A stretch of DNA of 64,000 bases from positions 62,001 to 126,000 of the forward strand of contig JAJPJE010000123.1 in assembly GCA_021324365.1 (NCBI GenBank), read 5' to 3'. The translations under genes and the position numbers were made by a program. Below are positions 1-8,330 of the stretch, piece after piece (the stretch's first letter is position 1; each line of letters begins with the position of its first letter). The notes under the pieces are model-generated. The model did not search any database. It was not told where the DNA came from and worked only from the letters and a program-made list of their open reading frames with translations. This stretch comes from Terriglobia bacterium. GTDB lineage: Bacteria; Acidobacteriota; Terriglobia; Terriglobales; Acidobacteriaceae.

Positions 1-516
1 CGATTCAAGGAATGCCGCTACTGAAAACGCTAGGCGAAGGTACATGCCGCTGGAATAGCGTTTTACGGGTGTATCGATGAAGCGCTCGACTTCAGCGAAG
101 GCGACAATGTCGTCAAACTTGGCGGCGATCTCGGCACGTTTCATGCCGAGGATGGCGCCGTTAAGAAAGACATTTTCACGGCCAGTCAATTCCTGGTGAA
201 AGCCTGTCCCCACTTCCAGAAGACTGCCGACACGTCCGAAAAGATCGATTCGGCCAGTGGTCGGCTCGGTGATTCGGGAAAGCACTTTAAGGAGGGTTGA
301 TTTACCTGCCCCATTTCGGCCAACGATGCCGATAACTTCTCCCGCGGTGGCTCGGAAGGAAACATCGCGGAGCGCCCAGAAAGTTGGGGGCTGCTGCTTA
401 CGTGCGAGAGGATGCCTGAACTTGCGTACCACCGCGTCGCGAAAGGTGTCGTAGTTCTCACGGGTGCCGATCTGATATTGCTTGCCGAGTTGTTCAACAA
501 CAATTGCGGGGCGCAT
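1..516 (-). CDS. Polysaccharide ABC exporter ATPase (Wzt-like), C-terminus beyond window
   Basis: ATP-binding subunit of a polysaccharide/O-antigen exporter; only the first 172 residues lie in the window, the gene running off the left edge in frame. The Walker A motif GRNGAGKST is at residues 66-74 and an ABC signature-like YSSGM at about 154-158; Walker B would lie outside. The insert before Walker A and the segment GSLLEVGTGFHQELTGREN are typical of Wzt/TagH-type ATPases. It should couple ATP hydrolysis in the cytoplasm to glycan export through the permease just upstream, whose stop codon is 3 bases before this ATG. Whether it has a C-terminal glycan-binding domain cannot be seen. Confidence 0.9.
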   Translation of the reverse strand, partial: MRPAIVVEQLGKQYQIGTRENYDTFRDAVVRKFRHPLARKQQPPTFWALRDVSFRATAGEVIGIVGRNGAGKSTLLKVLSRITEPTTGRIDLFGRVGSLLEVGTGFHQELTGRENVFLNGAILGMKRAEIAAKFDDIVAFAEVERFIDTPVKRYSSGMYLRLAFSVAAFLES

Positions 517-519
517 CGG

Positions 520-1410
520 TCAGATCACATCTGCAAAAGTACGCTCGGCGGAGCGGAAGAAGTAAGCGCCGTAGAGGACCAAAGCTGTTGCGACGACGCC
601 TGAAATGATCAGCATGGTCCACGCTTGCGGCATTCCGAATATGGCCGCGCGAAACGCTTCCAGCATGCCAGCCATGGGATTTAGTGCAAGCACCCATCTC
701 CATCGCCCAGGTACCAGCGCAGCCGGGTAGATGACGGGTGTAGCGAACATCCAGAATTGAATGAGAAAGGGAAGCACGAAGCGAATGTCGCGAAAACGCA
801 CGTTCAGGGCGGCGAACAGCGTTCCAGTACCCATGGCAAAGAGCGTGATCAGCAACAGTATCGATGGTACCAGCAGGATCGAGAGTCGCAGCGGAATGTG
901 GTACCAGAGCATCATTCCGGCGAGAAGCGAACTTGCGACAACAAAGTCGAGCAGCGCAGCAAGAACGCCGGAAATTGGAATCAGGATCCTCGGAAAATAG
1001 ACCTTTGTGACCAGATTTGAGTTGGCCACTACGCTCGACGAGCTATTGCTGACTGCGTTGGAAAAATACGTCCACGGCAACAGTCCGGCATATGCAAATA
1101 GCGAGTATGGGATACCATCCGAGGGCACGTGGGCCAGCTTGCCAAAAAAAAGGGTAAAAATCAGCATCGGCAGAACCGGTTGAATGATGGCCCAGGCAGC
1201 GCCTAACGCTGTCTGTTTGTAACGCAACTTGATATCACGCCAGATCAAAAAGTACAGAAGTTCGCGATACTGCCAGACCTCGGCTAGGTTCAGCGTGACA
1301 TTTTTCGATGACGCTCGAATTGTAAGGACCGGTTCTAAGGGACTGGCGGAATGCGCTGGTAGCGTGCAAGTTTCGAACTGCAGCAGAAGCCATTTTTCAG
1401 TGCTGGACAT
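520..1410 (-). CDS. Polysaccharide ABC exporter permease (ABC-2 type)
   Basis: Integral membrane subunit of an O-antigen/capsule ABC exporter, about 296 residues, the usual size for the family. A soluble N-terminus of about 60 residues leads into YRELLYFLIWRDIKLRYKQT, the characteristic approach to the first membrane helix of Wzm-like permeases; several hydrophobic segments follow. I start it at the ATG giving MSSTEKW: an AGAGG lies close upstream, and this ATG overlaps the end of the upstream methyltransferase remnant by 14 bases, which suggests translational coupling. An upstream GTG at 1446 would add 12 residues. It is followed 3 bases later by its ATPase, forming an operon. Confidence 0.9.
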   Translation of the reverse strand: MSSTEKWLLLQFETCTLPAHSASPLEPVLTIRASSKNVTLNLAEVWQYRELLYFLIWRDIKLRYKQTALGAAWAIIQPVLPMLIFTLFFGKLAHVPSDGIPYSLFAYAGLLPWTYFSNAVSNSSSSVVANSNLVTKVYFPRILIPISGVLAALLDFVVASSLLAGMMLWYHIPLRLSILLVPSILLLITLFAMGTGTLFAALNVRFRDIRFVLPFLIQFWMFATPVIYPAALVPGRWRWVLALNPMAGMLEAFRAAIFGMPQAWTMLIISGVVATALVLYGAYFFRSAERTFADVI

Positions 1411-1774
1411 ATGCCTCTGCTTTCGGGGCAGCCGGTGCATGAACACCTGGCTTCACAACTACTAGTTCAAAGTAGAGATACCAGGCAGGCAATGCCCACG
1501 TCCACGACTTCTCAAATCGCTGCGGATTTCGCTCGGCCCTTCGCCGGACGAACTTGTTTATCAGCGAAGGATAGAAAAGCAACTTGCGCGTTTGCAGCCG
1601 GAAACGGCACTCGGAGTAGAAATCGTTGTAGCTATTTTCCGTAAAGTGGTTGAGGTTGTGAACTACATCCGGAGTAACAGCCGAACTGATATCGACGCTC
1701 ACCGCGCCGGCAACGCGTTCTTTCCCGCATCCCAGGTTTAAAACGCACGGGCGCTCTCCCGTTTCGTAAGGCAA
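1397..1774 (-). pseudogene. SAM methyltransferase remnant with internal in-frame deletion
   Basis: The N-terminus carries a class I methyltransferase glycine motif (VLNLGCGKERVAGAVSVDI) and the C-terminus (FYSECRFRLQTRKLLFYPSL ... PAWYLYFELVVVK) resembles the last quarter of polysaccharide-locus methyltransferases. The join is direct, after VVHNLN: the DVIEHL / proline-rich middle of roughly 80-110 residues expected in such proteins is absent, while the frame stays open. At about 125 residues it is half the usual length. A GGAGG precedes a TTG at 1774, so it may still be translated, and its end overlaps the permease start, so it may persist for coupling. Family knowledge is from memory; the missing block is directly visible. 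Confidence 0.7.
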
Positions 1775-1890
1775 CCGCAACCTCCCACAGATTGTCTACC
1801 GAGAATTGCACAATTCGGTTTCGATTCCCATACTCGGCAGGAAATGGCGGTTTACTCAAGAGATTCGCGGGTGCGCCTCGCAAGGTCAGG

Positions 1891-3231
1891 TCAGGCAAAC
1901 CTGCGGACCTCTGCATTCAGCAACCGCGCACGCTGAAGAGGAATCATCCGGTAGTCCGGCTGGTCGTTTTGAGGAATAGAAACCCACCCGAGCATCATTA
2001 GGAACAACACGGACTGCGGGATGGAGAGAAACATGCCAATCCCGAGTAGCCCCTGGATAAAAGTACCGATGCAGGCGTACCAGGCGATTCGCCTTCCCAC
2101 CGCCCAAGGTTCAGTTGGAATAAATCTGTGCCGTGTCGCAAACCATAGGAAGAACGCAGTCCATAGAGCGAGGCCAATGATGCCGGTTTCCAGCAACGTT
2201 CGTCCGTATTCGCTCTCAAGAAGCAGAGGAGCGTGTACGCGGTCCTGTAGAAACGCCGGAATGCTGGTCCCGCCGCCGCCGAGACCGTTGCCGAAGGGAA
2301 ACATCTGCAAGGCTTCCAGGAAAGTTCCATTTACGCTGTCGTGGACTCTCGATTCGACGTAGCGTGTGTTATGTAAAGTGGTAAAGCGCTGCAATCGGTC
2401 TTGTTGCGCAACAATCAGAGTCACGGCAATCAATGCGGTTGTGAACGCCAGCTTTACACCGGGGCGTACGCGCGAGGAAAGAATGAAAATGCCTAGCAGC
2501 ACGATCATAACGGCGAAATGAGTACGGGTTGCGCTGAGCAATACCCCAAGTACCGCGGAGACGATGCCGAGCACTAGCAAGATTTGTTGCATTCTCTTGT
2601 TATCGCGTTGAACCCACGCTCCTAAAAGAAGGGGTAATGTCATGACCATCGTTCCGCCATAAGCGTGAGCGTTTGCGAAGCTGCAAGGAATACGGTAGGC
2701 GCCCAAAGGGCCAACATCGTTGCTGTTGTAGATGAGTTCCGTCACTACATTGCGCGGATAGAAGGAATCGACACCGAAGAAATATTCGCAGAAGCCGAGG
2801 ATCACAGCGACGAGATTCAAGGCTGCAAGACAAAGAGCGAGGGTATGCAGCTTCTCTCGAGTAAGTCTTGCGCCCAGCAAAACCATAGGAAGGAAGAATA
2901 TGCTTCCGCGCAGGCCAACAGCCTGCACCAGCGGATCCTGCAGCGGGATGAAAAACAGGATCAGTGGCCACAACGCAAGCAGAAGGATCCAGTGTTTAAG
3001 CCTGCGCCCGTCGGGCGATGCAAAGGACCGCGTCATTGAGGGAAACTGCGCCGCATACAGACCCAGAACGGCGGAATCGAACAGGAAATAAGCAGCGGGC
3101 GAATCGAGATTGGCGCGTACGATGCCATACGCGTATCCGGCAGTAACCATAACCATCACGCCGGCAACTAGCGAACGGCGCCCTGCGTAATACGTCAAGA
3201 TCAAGGTGACCACGCAGATTGCGATTCCCAT
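1891..3231 (-). CDS. O-antigen ligase / Wzy-like polymerase membrane protein
   Basis: A 446-residue polytopic protein with about a dozen hydrophobic segments and a large periplasmic loop near residues 275-340 (NGTFLEALQMFPFGNGLGGG ... ESEYGRTLLETGIIGLALW). That loop pattern is typical of the O-antigen ligase / polymerase (Wzy_C) superfamily, which joins undecaprenyl-linked glycan units outside the inner membrane. It lies 5 bases downstream of a GT4 glycosyltransferase on the same strand, so the two are co-transcribed. Ligase and polymerase cannot be told apart from sequence alone. A second member of the superfamily sits at 8331-9650. Confidence 0.85.
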   Translation of the reverse strand: MGIAICVVTLILTYYAGRRSLVAGVMVMVTAGYAYGIVRANLDSPAAYFLFDSAVLGLYAAQFPSMTRSFASPDGRRLKHWILLLALWPLILFFIPLQDPLVQAVGLRGSIFFLPMVLLGARLTREKLHTLALCLAALNLVAVILGFCEYFFGVDSFYPRNVVTELIYNSNDVGPLGAYRIPCSFANAHAYGGTMVMTLPLLLGAWVQRDNKRMQQILLVLGIVSAVLGVLLSATRTHFAVMIVLLGIFILSSRVRPGVKLAFTTALIAVTLIVAQQDRLQRFTTLHNTRYVESRVHDSVNGTFLEALQMFPFGNGLGGGGTSIPAFLQDRVHAPLLLESEYGRTLLETGIIGLALWTAFFLWFATRHRFIPTEPWAVGRRIAWYACIGTFIQGLLGIGMFLSIPQSVLFLMMLGWVSIPQNDQPDYRMIPLQRARLLNAEVRRFA

Positions 3232-3236
3232 AGCGG

Positions 3237-4529
3237 CTAGATTCCGGAAACGAGCGCATCCTTCAGCGCGGGTTGCGTCAGGGCGTCGTGATCGGCCAAC
3301 GGCATCCGATTCCAGAGGAGATCCAGGTCACGGGCTAACTGATCTCGTCCAAAGTGTTGTTCTGCTGTTCGACGAGCACAAGCGCCCAAATCTTTACGAA
3401 GCGCGCCGTCCCTGGCGAGTTTGGAAATCGCACCGGCGAGATCATCTGCTTCGCCCGGCCAGAAAGTGACGGTACCTCTACCCGCGGCAACAATTTCGGC
3501 GGCGCCGCCCAGTCCCGTGGTGATCACGGGCCTGGCACAACTCATGGCTTCGATGATCGAACGCCCGAAGGGTTCGGGGCGAGTGCTGGCGTGAACGACG
3601 ATGTCGAGCGAACGAATCGCGGATGCGACGTCGGCGATGTGTCCCGTAAATCCGACGCGATTGGTAATACCCATCCGCAGAGCTTCGGCATGGAGTCCCG
3701 CGAAGGAGTTCTCGCTCTCGGCAGTTCGGTAAATAGAACCGCCGATGATATATCCGCGAACCGCATGCTTTTGCAGTCGCGACATCGCTTCCAGAAAGGT
3801 GTTGTGTCCCTTCCACCAAGCCATGGTGGCAATCAATCCTACGCGAAGGGTCCCGGACGGTGGGGTTGGCAATCCGCTGAGTTCATCGAGATCGAGCCTC
3901 CTGCCAATCGGCGAGAAATGATCGAGATCCACCGAGTTGTAGATGACCTCACACCGTCGTTGCCGTTTAGTTCCCAATACGGATAGAGCGTCGTTGGCTA
4001 CACTGTGCGAATTGGCCACAATACAGCTGCTTGCTGCGTACCCACGGAAAAGGCGCGCCATCATAGGCCGAGGAGAAACATAGTCGTGGATATGACAGAG
4101 AAGAGGTATTGTCGGAGGGCGCGAAAGAGCGGCAAAAACATGCGCCTTGAATCCATTGGCGTAGATCAGCTGAGGTCGTAGAGTCTTCCACCGGCAACGT
4201 AATCGCTGCGAGTAGGCGAGTGTTTCTGGAATCGCAGCGATGAGCTCTGCAGCTAAATGCAATCTTCTTCCGTAGCTGTTTGAGCGCACCAATTGCGAAT
4301 CGCCAAGCTTAGACAGGCACTCTGAGACGGGAATGATCTCAACCTCAATGTCGAGTTCGCGCGCGCGCGCGGCCAAAGGTCCATCCTCGGGGACGAGAAG
4401 CACCGGTCGCCATTGCGGATGCTGTTGGCGAAGCACGCATACTGTATCGAGCAGCGAAAATTCCGCGCCGCCCAATTCTCCCGTCGAACTCAGGTAGCAA
4501 ATGCGTCGATACCGATTGTGATCTGACAT
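3237..4529 (-). CDS. Family 4 glycosyltransferase
   Basis: Retaining GT-B glycosyltransferase. The N-terminus has the GELGGAEFSL acceptor-side loop and the C-terminal half has the nucleotide-sugar motif RPEPFGRSIIEAMSCARPVI, containing the E-x7-E pair usual in GT4. About 430 residues, normal for the family. It probably adds a sugar to the lipid-linked repeat unit at the cytoplasmic face. I favour the ATG at 4529 (MSDHNRYRRI); a TTG at 4574 in the same frame would add 15 residues, and neither has a clear Shine-Dalgarno. It is the first gene of the leftward operon and is divergent from the Wzc-like gene. Confidence 0.88.
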   Translation of the reverse strand: MSDHNRYRRICYLSSTGELGGAEFSLLDTVCVLRQQHPQWRPVLLVPEDGPLAARARELDIEVEIIPVSECLSKLGDSQLVRSNSYGRRLHLAAELIAAIPETLAYSQRLRCRWKTLRPQLIYANGFKAHVFAALSRPPTIPLLCHIHDYVSPRPMMARLFRGYAASSCIVANSHSVANDALSVLGTKRQRRCEVIYNSVDLDHFSPIGRRLDLDELSGLPTPPSGTLRVGLIATMAWWKGHNTFLEAMSRLQKHAVRGYIIGGSIYRTAESENSFAGLHAEALRMGITNRVGFTGHIADVASAIRSLDIVVHASTRPEPFGRSIIEAMSCARPVITTGLGGAAEIVAAGRGTVTFWPGEADDLAGAISKLARDGALRKDLGACARRTAEQHFGRDQLARDLDLLWNRMPLADHDALTQPALKDALVSGI

Positions 4530-4574
4530 TGAGGAGCGCTGACTTGCCGCGACGAGTATAGGTCGGAACCTCAA

Positions 4575-4726
4575 GAAATGCGCCGCCGGACGGGTTACTA
4601 CTCCGTTTCCTCTGCGAAAATCCAGAGTTTTTCGATGCTAAAATTCAGCCGCCAGCAAGAGTCCAGACGAGTGGTTTTGCACGGTACCTTGTGTAACCAC
4701 CAGTGGCTAGCTGTCGGCGTGGGTGA
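4575..4726. promoter_or_regulatory. Divergent promoter region of the exopolysaccharide locus
   Basis: This 152-base gap separates the leftward glycosyltransferase operon from the rightward tyrosine-kinase operon, so it must hold promoters for both. A TAAAAT near 4639 is a possible -10 for the rightward operon. I see no convincing -35 and no strong inverted repeat, so the assignment rests on layout. Confidence 0.4.
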
Positions 4727-7036
4727 ATGCGATCAAATAGCAGTCTGGCTTCGCCAGTTCGGGGAGAGGTGCAGTTACGTGGCGAATCTGCCGGCTCTTG
4801 GCCTGCATACCCACAGATTGCCTACGCGACTGTTTCCGAAGACAACGGGTTGCTGCAGTACCTGCCGATGCTCCGTAAGCACCGCTGGACGATTCTCGCA
4901 ACTGTCGGGATCACTGTGATTCTGGCCGTCATCGTTACCCTCCGTACTAAGCCGGAGTACGAGGCGGTGGGGCGCATCGCAATCAATCGCGAGAATTCGG
5001 ATGCACTCGGTTTCAAGAATGGCAGCGATGCCGTCACCGACGACGACATCGACTACCAGCTGACCTTGGATACGCAGACCAGAATCCTGGAAAGCGATGC
5101 GATTACCCTCGCGACCGCGAAGGCGTTGCAACTGGACAAAGATCCGGCCTTTCAGACAAAGAAAAACGCTTCATTAGACACACTCGCTGGTCCTGCGGTT
5201 GACCCGCACCAGGAAGCCGCGATGCTCGCATTTGTCCACGGCGGCTTGAGTATCAAGCAGGTTGCTAAGACGCGTATCCTCGAGATTCGTTTCACCAACC
5301 CCGATCCCGAACTCGCCGCCCGAGTAGTGAACACCCTGGTGAATGTCTACATCGAGCAGAACTTCAAAACTCGATTCGAAGCCGCCATGCAGACTTCGGA
5401 CTGGCTTTCGAAGCAGCTTTCCGATCTGCAGCTGAAAGTCGAAGCGTCACAGGAAAAGCTGGTTCGGTATCAGAAGGAGCATGGAATTCTCGGGATCGAC
5501 GAAAAGCAGAACATCGTCACCGAAAAACTGGACGAACTGAATCGCGAACTAACGGAGGCGGAAGCAGACCGCATCCAGAAGGAAGCGCGGTATCGTCTCG
5601 TCATACATGGCAATCCGGAACTCTTATCGAACCTGGATTCGACCAGCCTGCTTTCCAAGTTGCACGCGCAGGAAGTAGATCTGAAAACGCAGATTGCGCA
5701 GGCGGAAGTTCATCTTGGGCCCGCGCATCCGCGAATCCTCGAGCTGAATAGTCAGCTGAAGCAAATCCAGAAGGCATCACAGGCGGAAGTCGACAAACTG
5801 GCGGGACGCATCAAGAGTGATTACCTGGCAGCTGCCCAGCGCGAGAGCATGCTTCGGGCAGCGATGGACGAGCAAAAACAACAGGCGAACACCCTCAATG
5901 AGAGCGCAATCGAGTACACGTTGTTGCGCCGCGATGTGGATTCCGATCGCCAGTTGTACGAGGGCTTGCTGCAACGGTTGAAGGAGGCGAGTGTCTCTGC
6001 CGGGCTGCGCTCCAGCAATATTCGGATTGTGGACACAGCGCGAGTGCCGTTAAGTCCGTCGCGTCCCGACCGGCGACGCAACGTGATGCTCGCGCTCGCC
6101 ATGGGCCTGGTGGGAGGAGTTGTTCTTGCCTTCGTATTGGAGGCACTGGACAACACGGTGCGCACGCCTGAACAGGCTGAGTTGATTTGCGGTATTCCTC
6201 CACTGGGAATCATTCCAGGAAGCGCGACGGAATCGGCGATTCGGCGGTTCACTCCCAGAGTTATGCCGTCGTTGCCCTCACGGGGCGAAGAGGAGAGCGC
6301 CGCCCTCAACTCAGAACATGTGGAGCTTGCGGCGCATCAGCGGCCGCGATCCGACGTTGCTGAGTCGTATCGTGCGTTGCGAACTTCCATTCTGCTGTCA
6401 TCGAGTGGGGCTCCGCCGAAAATCATCCTGGTTACCAGTGCGCTTCCACAAGAAGGCAAGACGACTACCAGCATTAACACTGCTCTTGTGCTGGCACAAA
6501 AGGGAGCCCGGGTACTACTGATTGATGCGGACATGCGCCGTCCGAACGTGCACAAAATATTTGGTCTGCAGGGAGATGTCGGCCTGAGCACCGTGCTGAC
6601 GGGTTCCAGTTGCTTCGAGAACTCCGCTCTGAGTCTGCCTGATGTTCCGAATCTGACAATCCTGCCCGCCGGCCCCTTGCCTCCGCAACCTGCTGAACTG
6701 TTGCACTCCGAGAGCATGAAGGAACTGCTGGCGTTTTGTCGCGAAGGCTACGATCACATCGTCATCGATAGCCCGCCAGCCTTATCGGTAACGGATGCGG
6801 TGCTCCTGTCCGTGCAGGCGGACAACGTGGTGCTGGTGATTCGCGCTGCATCCACTCGAAAAGCGGCGCTGCGGCGGGCTTGCGATCTGCTGAGCCAAGT
6901 CAACGCACAAGTGATGGGATTCGTAATGAACGGTGTGGATGTGAACGCACCGGATTTCGACAACTGCTATTACTACGGATCCAAGTACGGTGGATACGGC
7001 CGCTACGGCGATGAAGTAAGCACTCGCCGAGCGTAA
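4727..7036 (+). CDS. Wzc-like chain-length determinant / BY-kinase
   Basis: A 769-residue fusion of a Wzz-type membrane domain and a bacterial tyrosine kinase, which controls polymer length and export by autophosphorylation. TM1 lies at about 57-77, a long periplasmic coiled-coil region at about 230-420, and TM2 at about 453-475 after the PLSPSRPDRRRN motif. The kinase has Walker A (ALPQEGKTTT, about 571-580), Walker A' (LLIDADMRRPN, about 598-610) and Walker B (IVIDSPP, about 678). The C-terminus holds a tyrosine cluster (NCYYYGSKYGGYGRYG, about 746-761), the usual autophosphorylation tail. It heads the rightward operon. The ATG at 4727 is chosen by frame; the N-terminal 45 residues are poorly conserved-looking, so a later start is possible. 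Confidence 0.92.
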   Translation: MRSNSSLASPVRGEVQLRGESAGSWPAYPQIAYATVSEDNGLLQYLPMLRKHRWTILATVGITVILAVIVTLRTKPEYEAVGRIAINRENSDALGFKNGSDAVTDDDIDYQLTLDTQTRILESDAITLATAKALQLDKDPAFQTKKNASLDTLAGPAVDPHQEAAMLAFVHGGLSIKQVAKTRILEIRFTNPDPELAARVVNTLVNVYIEQNFKTRFEAAMQTSDWLSKQLSDLQLKVEASQEKLVRYQKEHGILGIDEKQNIVTEKLDELNRELTEAEADRIQKEARYRLVIHGNPELLSNLDSTSLLSKLHAQEVDLKTQIAQAEVHLGPAHPRILELNSQLKQIQKASQAEVDKLAGRIKSDYLAAAQRESMLRAAMDEQKQQANTLNESAIEYTLLRRDVDSDRQLYEGLLQRLKEASVSAGLRSSNIRIVDTARVPLSPSRPDRRRNVMLALAMGLVGGVVLAFVLEALDNTVRTPEQAELICGIPPLGIIPGSATESAIRRFTPRVMPSLPSRGEEESAALNSEHVELAAHQRPRSDVAESYRALRTSILLSSSGAPPKIILVTSALPQEGKTTTSINTALVLAQKGARVLLIDADMRRPNVHKIFGLQGDVGLSTVLTGSSCFENSALSLPDVPNLTILPAGPLPPQPAELLHSESMKELLAFCREGYDHIVIDSPPALSVTDAVLLSVQADNVVLVIRAASTRKAALRRACDLLSQVNAQVMGFVMNGVDVNAPDFDNCYYYGSKYGGYGRYGDEVSTRRA

Positions 7037-7042
7037 TGCGAA

Positions 7043-8329
7043 ATGATTTCGGCAAGGGCCGGGTTGGGCTGTCTCATTATGCGCCTGCGGCTGAACACCA
7101 GCATGAGGAAGATCGCGATCGCGTTATGCGGCGCATCGCTGGCATTAGTTATTCTGATTTCCAGTGTTCGGACTCTTCTCGCATGGGCTTCCTCGCAGGG
7201 CGATCCTCCTTTCAATTGGATTCGCGCAGCACACATAGAACCTTCTAATGCAGAGTGGCATTGCGATCTCGGTATCTACCACGCAGTTTGGAAGAACGAG
7301 CCCGGTGCAGCTGTTCCTGAGTTGGAGACCAGTGTCCGTCTGAATCCGTACAATGCGGCCTGCTGGACTGCACTGGGAGACGCCTACGGTCACGCCGGCG
7401 ATCTCGCAAACCAGCGTCGTACGCTCGAGGCTGCCCTCAAAGTCGAACCTAATGATGCGCCACTGGCCCTGCAAGCAGCAACCATCTTCGCGAACAGCAA
7501 CGAAGTGCAGAGGGCACTTCCACTTTACAGGGTAGCCATTGAAAAACGGCCGGCCTGGGCACAAGAAATCATCCGGCATGCATGGTTTCATGAGCCTGAT
7601 CCCGAACAGTTGCTAACCAACGCAATTCCACCAACTCCATCCGCCAAGCTGATTCTTCTGCGATTGCTAGTAGAGCAACAACAATGGGGTGGCGCAGAGC
7701 TGGTCTGGCAGAACGTGATTCAGAGCAAAGACGTTTTCGATTCCAAAGACGCACTGTTCTACATCGATTCGTTGCTGGCGCAGGGCAACTTGGAACGTGC
7801 GCTTAAGAGTTGGAAGCAACTGGCCGCTCGTGATCCGCAACTCTCGGATACTGCTTCCGCCGGCAATCTGATCGTAAATCCTGGGTTCGAGCGAAACATT
7901 CTCAATGGCGGCTTCGGGTGGACCTACCAGCGCGTAAACGGCGTCGACATAACGATGGACACCGCCGAATTTCATTCAGGCATGCGATCGTTATCGTTGA
8001 ACTTTGATATCGAGGGCATCGGAATTACCGGACTGAAACAATTGGTTGTGGTCCAACCTGGTTCGCAGTATTCGTTCAGCGCATGGATTCGTGCGGACAG
8101 CGTAGAGGCCGTGAACGGCCCCCGCCTTGCTTTCGTGGACGCCCAGACACATCAGCCGGTGTTTAGCACGGAGGATGTCCTGGGTTCCTTTCCGTGGCGC
8201 CGCATGACTGGTGAATTCTCCACCGGACCGAAGACCAACTTGTTGGAACTGAGCGTGGTGCGAACTCCGTCCGATGGAAGAATCCGCGGAAGAGTCTGGA
8301 TCGACGATATCGAACTGGTGCGTAACTGA
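7043..8329 (+). CDS. Membrane-anchored TPR protein with carbohydrate-binding-like C-terminal domain
   Basis: A 428-residue protein. A hydrophobic segment at about 21-45 (IAIALCGASLALVILISS) acts as signal or anchor, followed by TPR-like helical repeats at about 65-260 (AACWTALGDAYGHAGDLANQ). The C-terminal domain from about 272 (LIVNPGFERNILNGGFGWTY ... FHSGMRSLSLNF) looks like a galactose-binding-fold / CBM_4_9 module. This suggests a periplasmic protein that touches the nascent polysaccharide. It sits 6 bases after the tyrosine kinase gene. Start choice is uncertain: in-frame ATGs at 7079 and 7103 would give better signal peptides. No enzyme activity can be assigned. Confidence 0.75.
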   Translation: MISARAGLGCLIMRLRLNTSMRKIAIALCGASLALVILISSVRTLLAWASSQGDPPFNWIRAAHIEPSNAEWHCDLGIYHAVWKNEPGAAVPELETSVRLNPYNAACWTALGDAYGHAGDLANQRRTLEAALKVEPNDAPLALQAATIFANSNEVQRALPLYRVAIEKRPAWAQEIIRHAWFHEPDPEQLLTNAIPPTPSAKLILLRLLVEQQQWGGAELVWQNVIQSKDVFDSKDALFYIDSLLAQGNLERALKSWKQLAARDPQLSDTASAGNLIVNPGFERNILNGGFGWTYQRVNGVDITMDTAEFHSGMRSLSLNFDIEGIGITGLKQLVVVQPGSQYSFSAWIRADSVEAVNGPRLAFVDAQTHQPVFSTEDVLGSFPWRRMTGEFSTGPKTNLLELSVVRTPSDGRIRGRVWIDDIELVRN

Positions 8330-8330
8330 T

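Noticed and set aside
1632-1916. A 94-codon alternative frame over the methyltransferase remnant
   Set aside because: The glycine-rich SAM motif and the family C-terminus are in the other frame; this one is Arg/Cys-rich noise.
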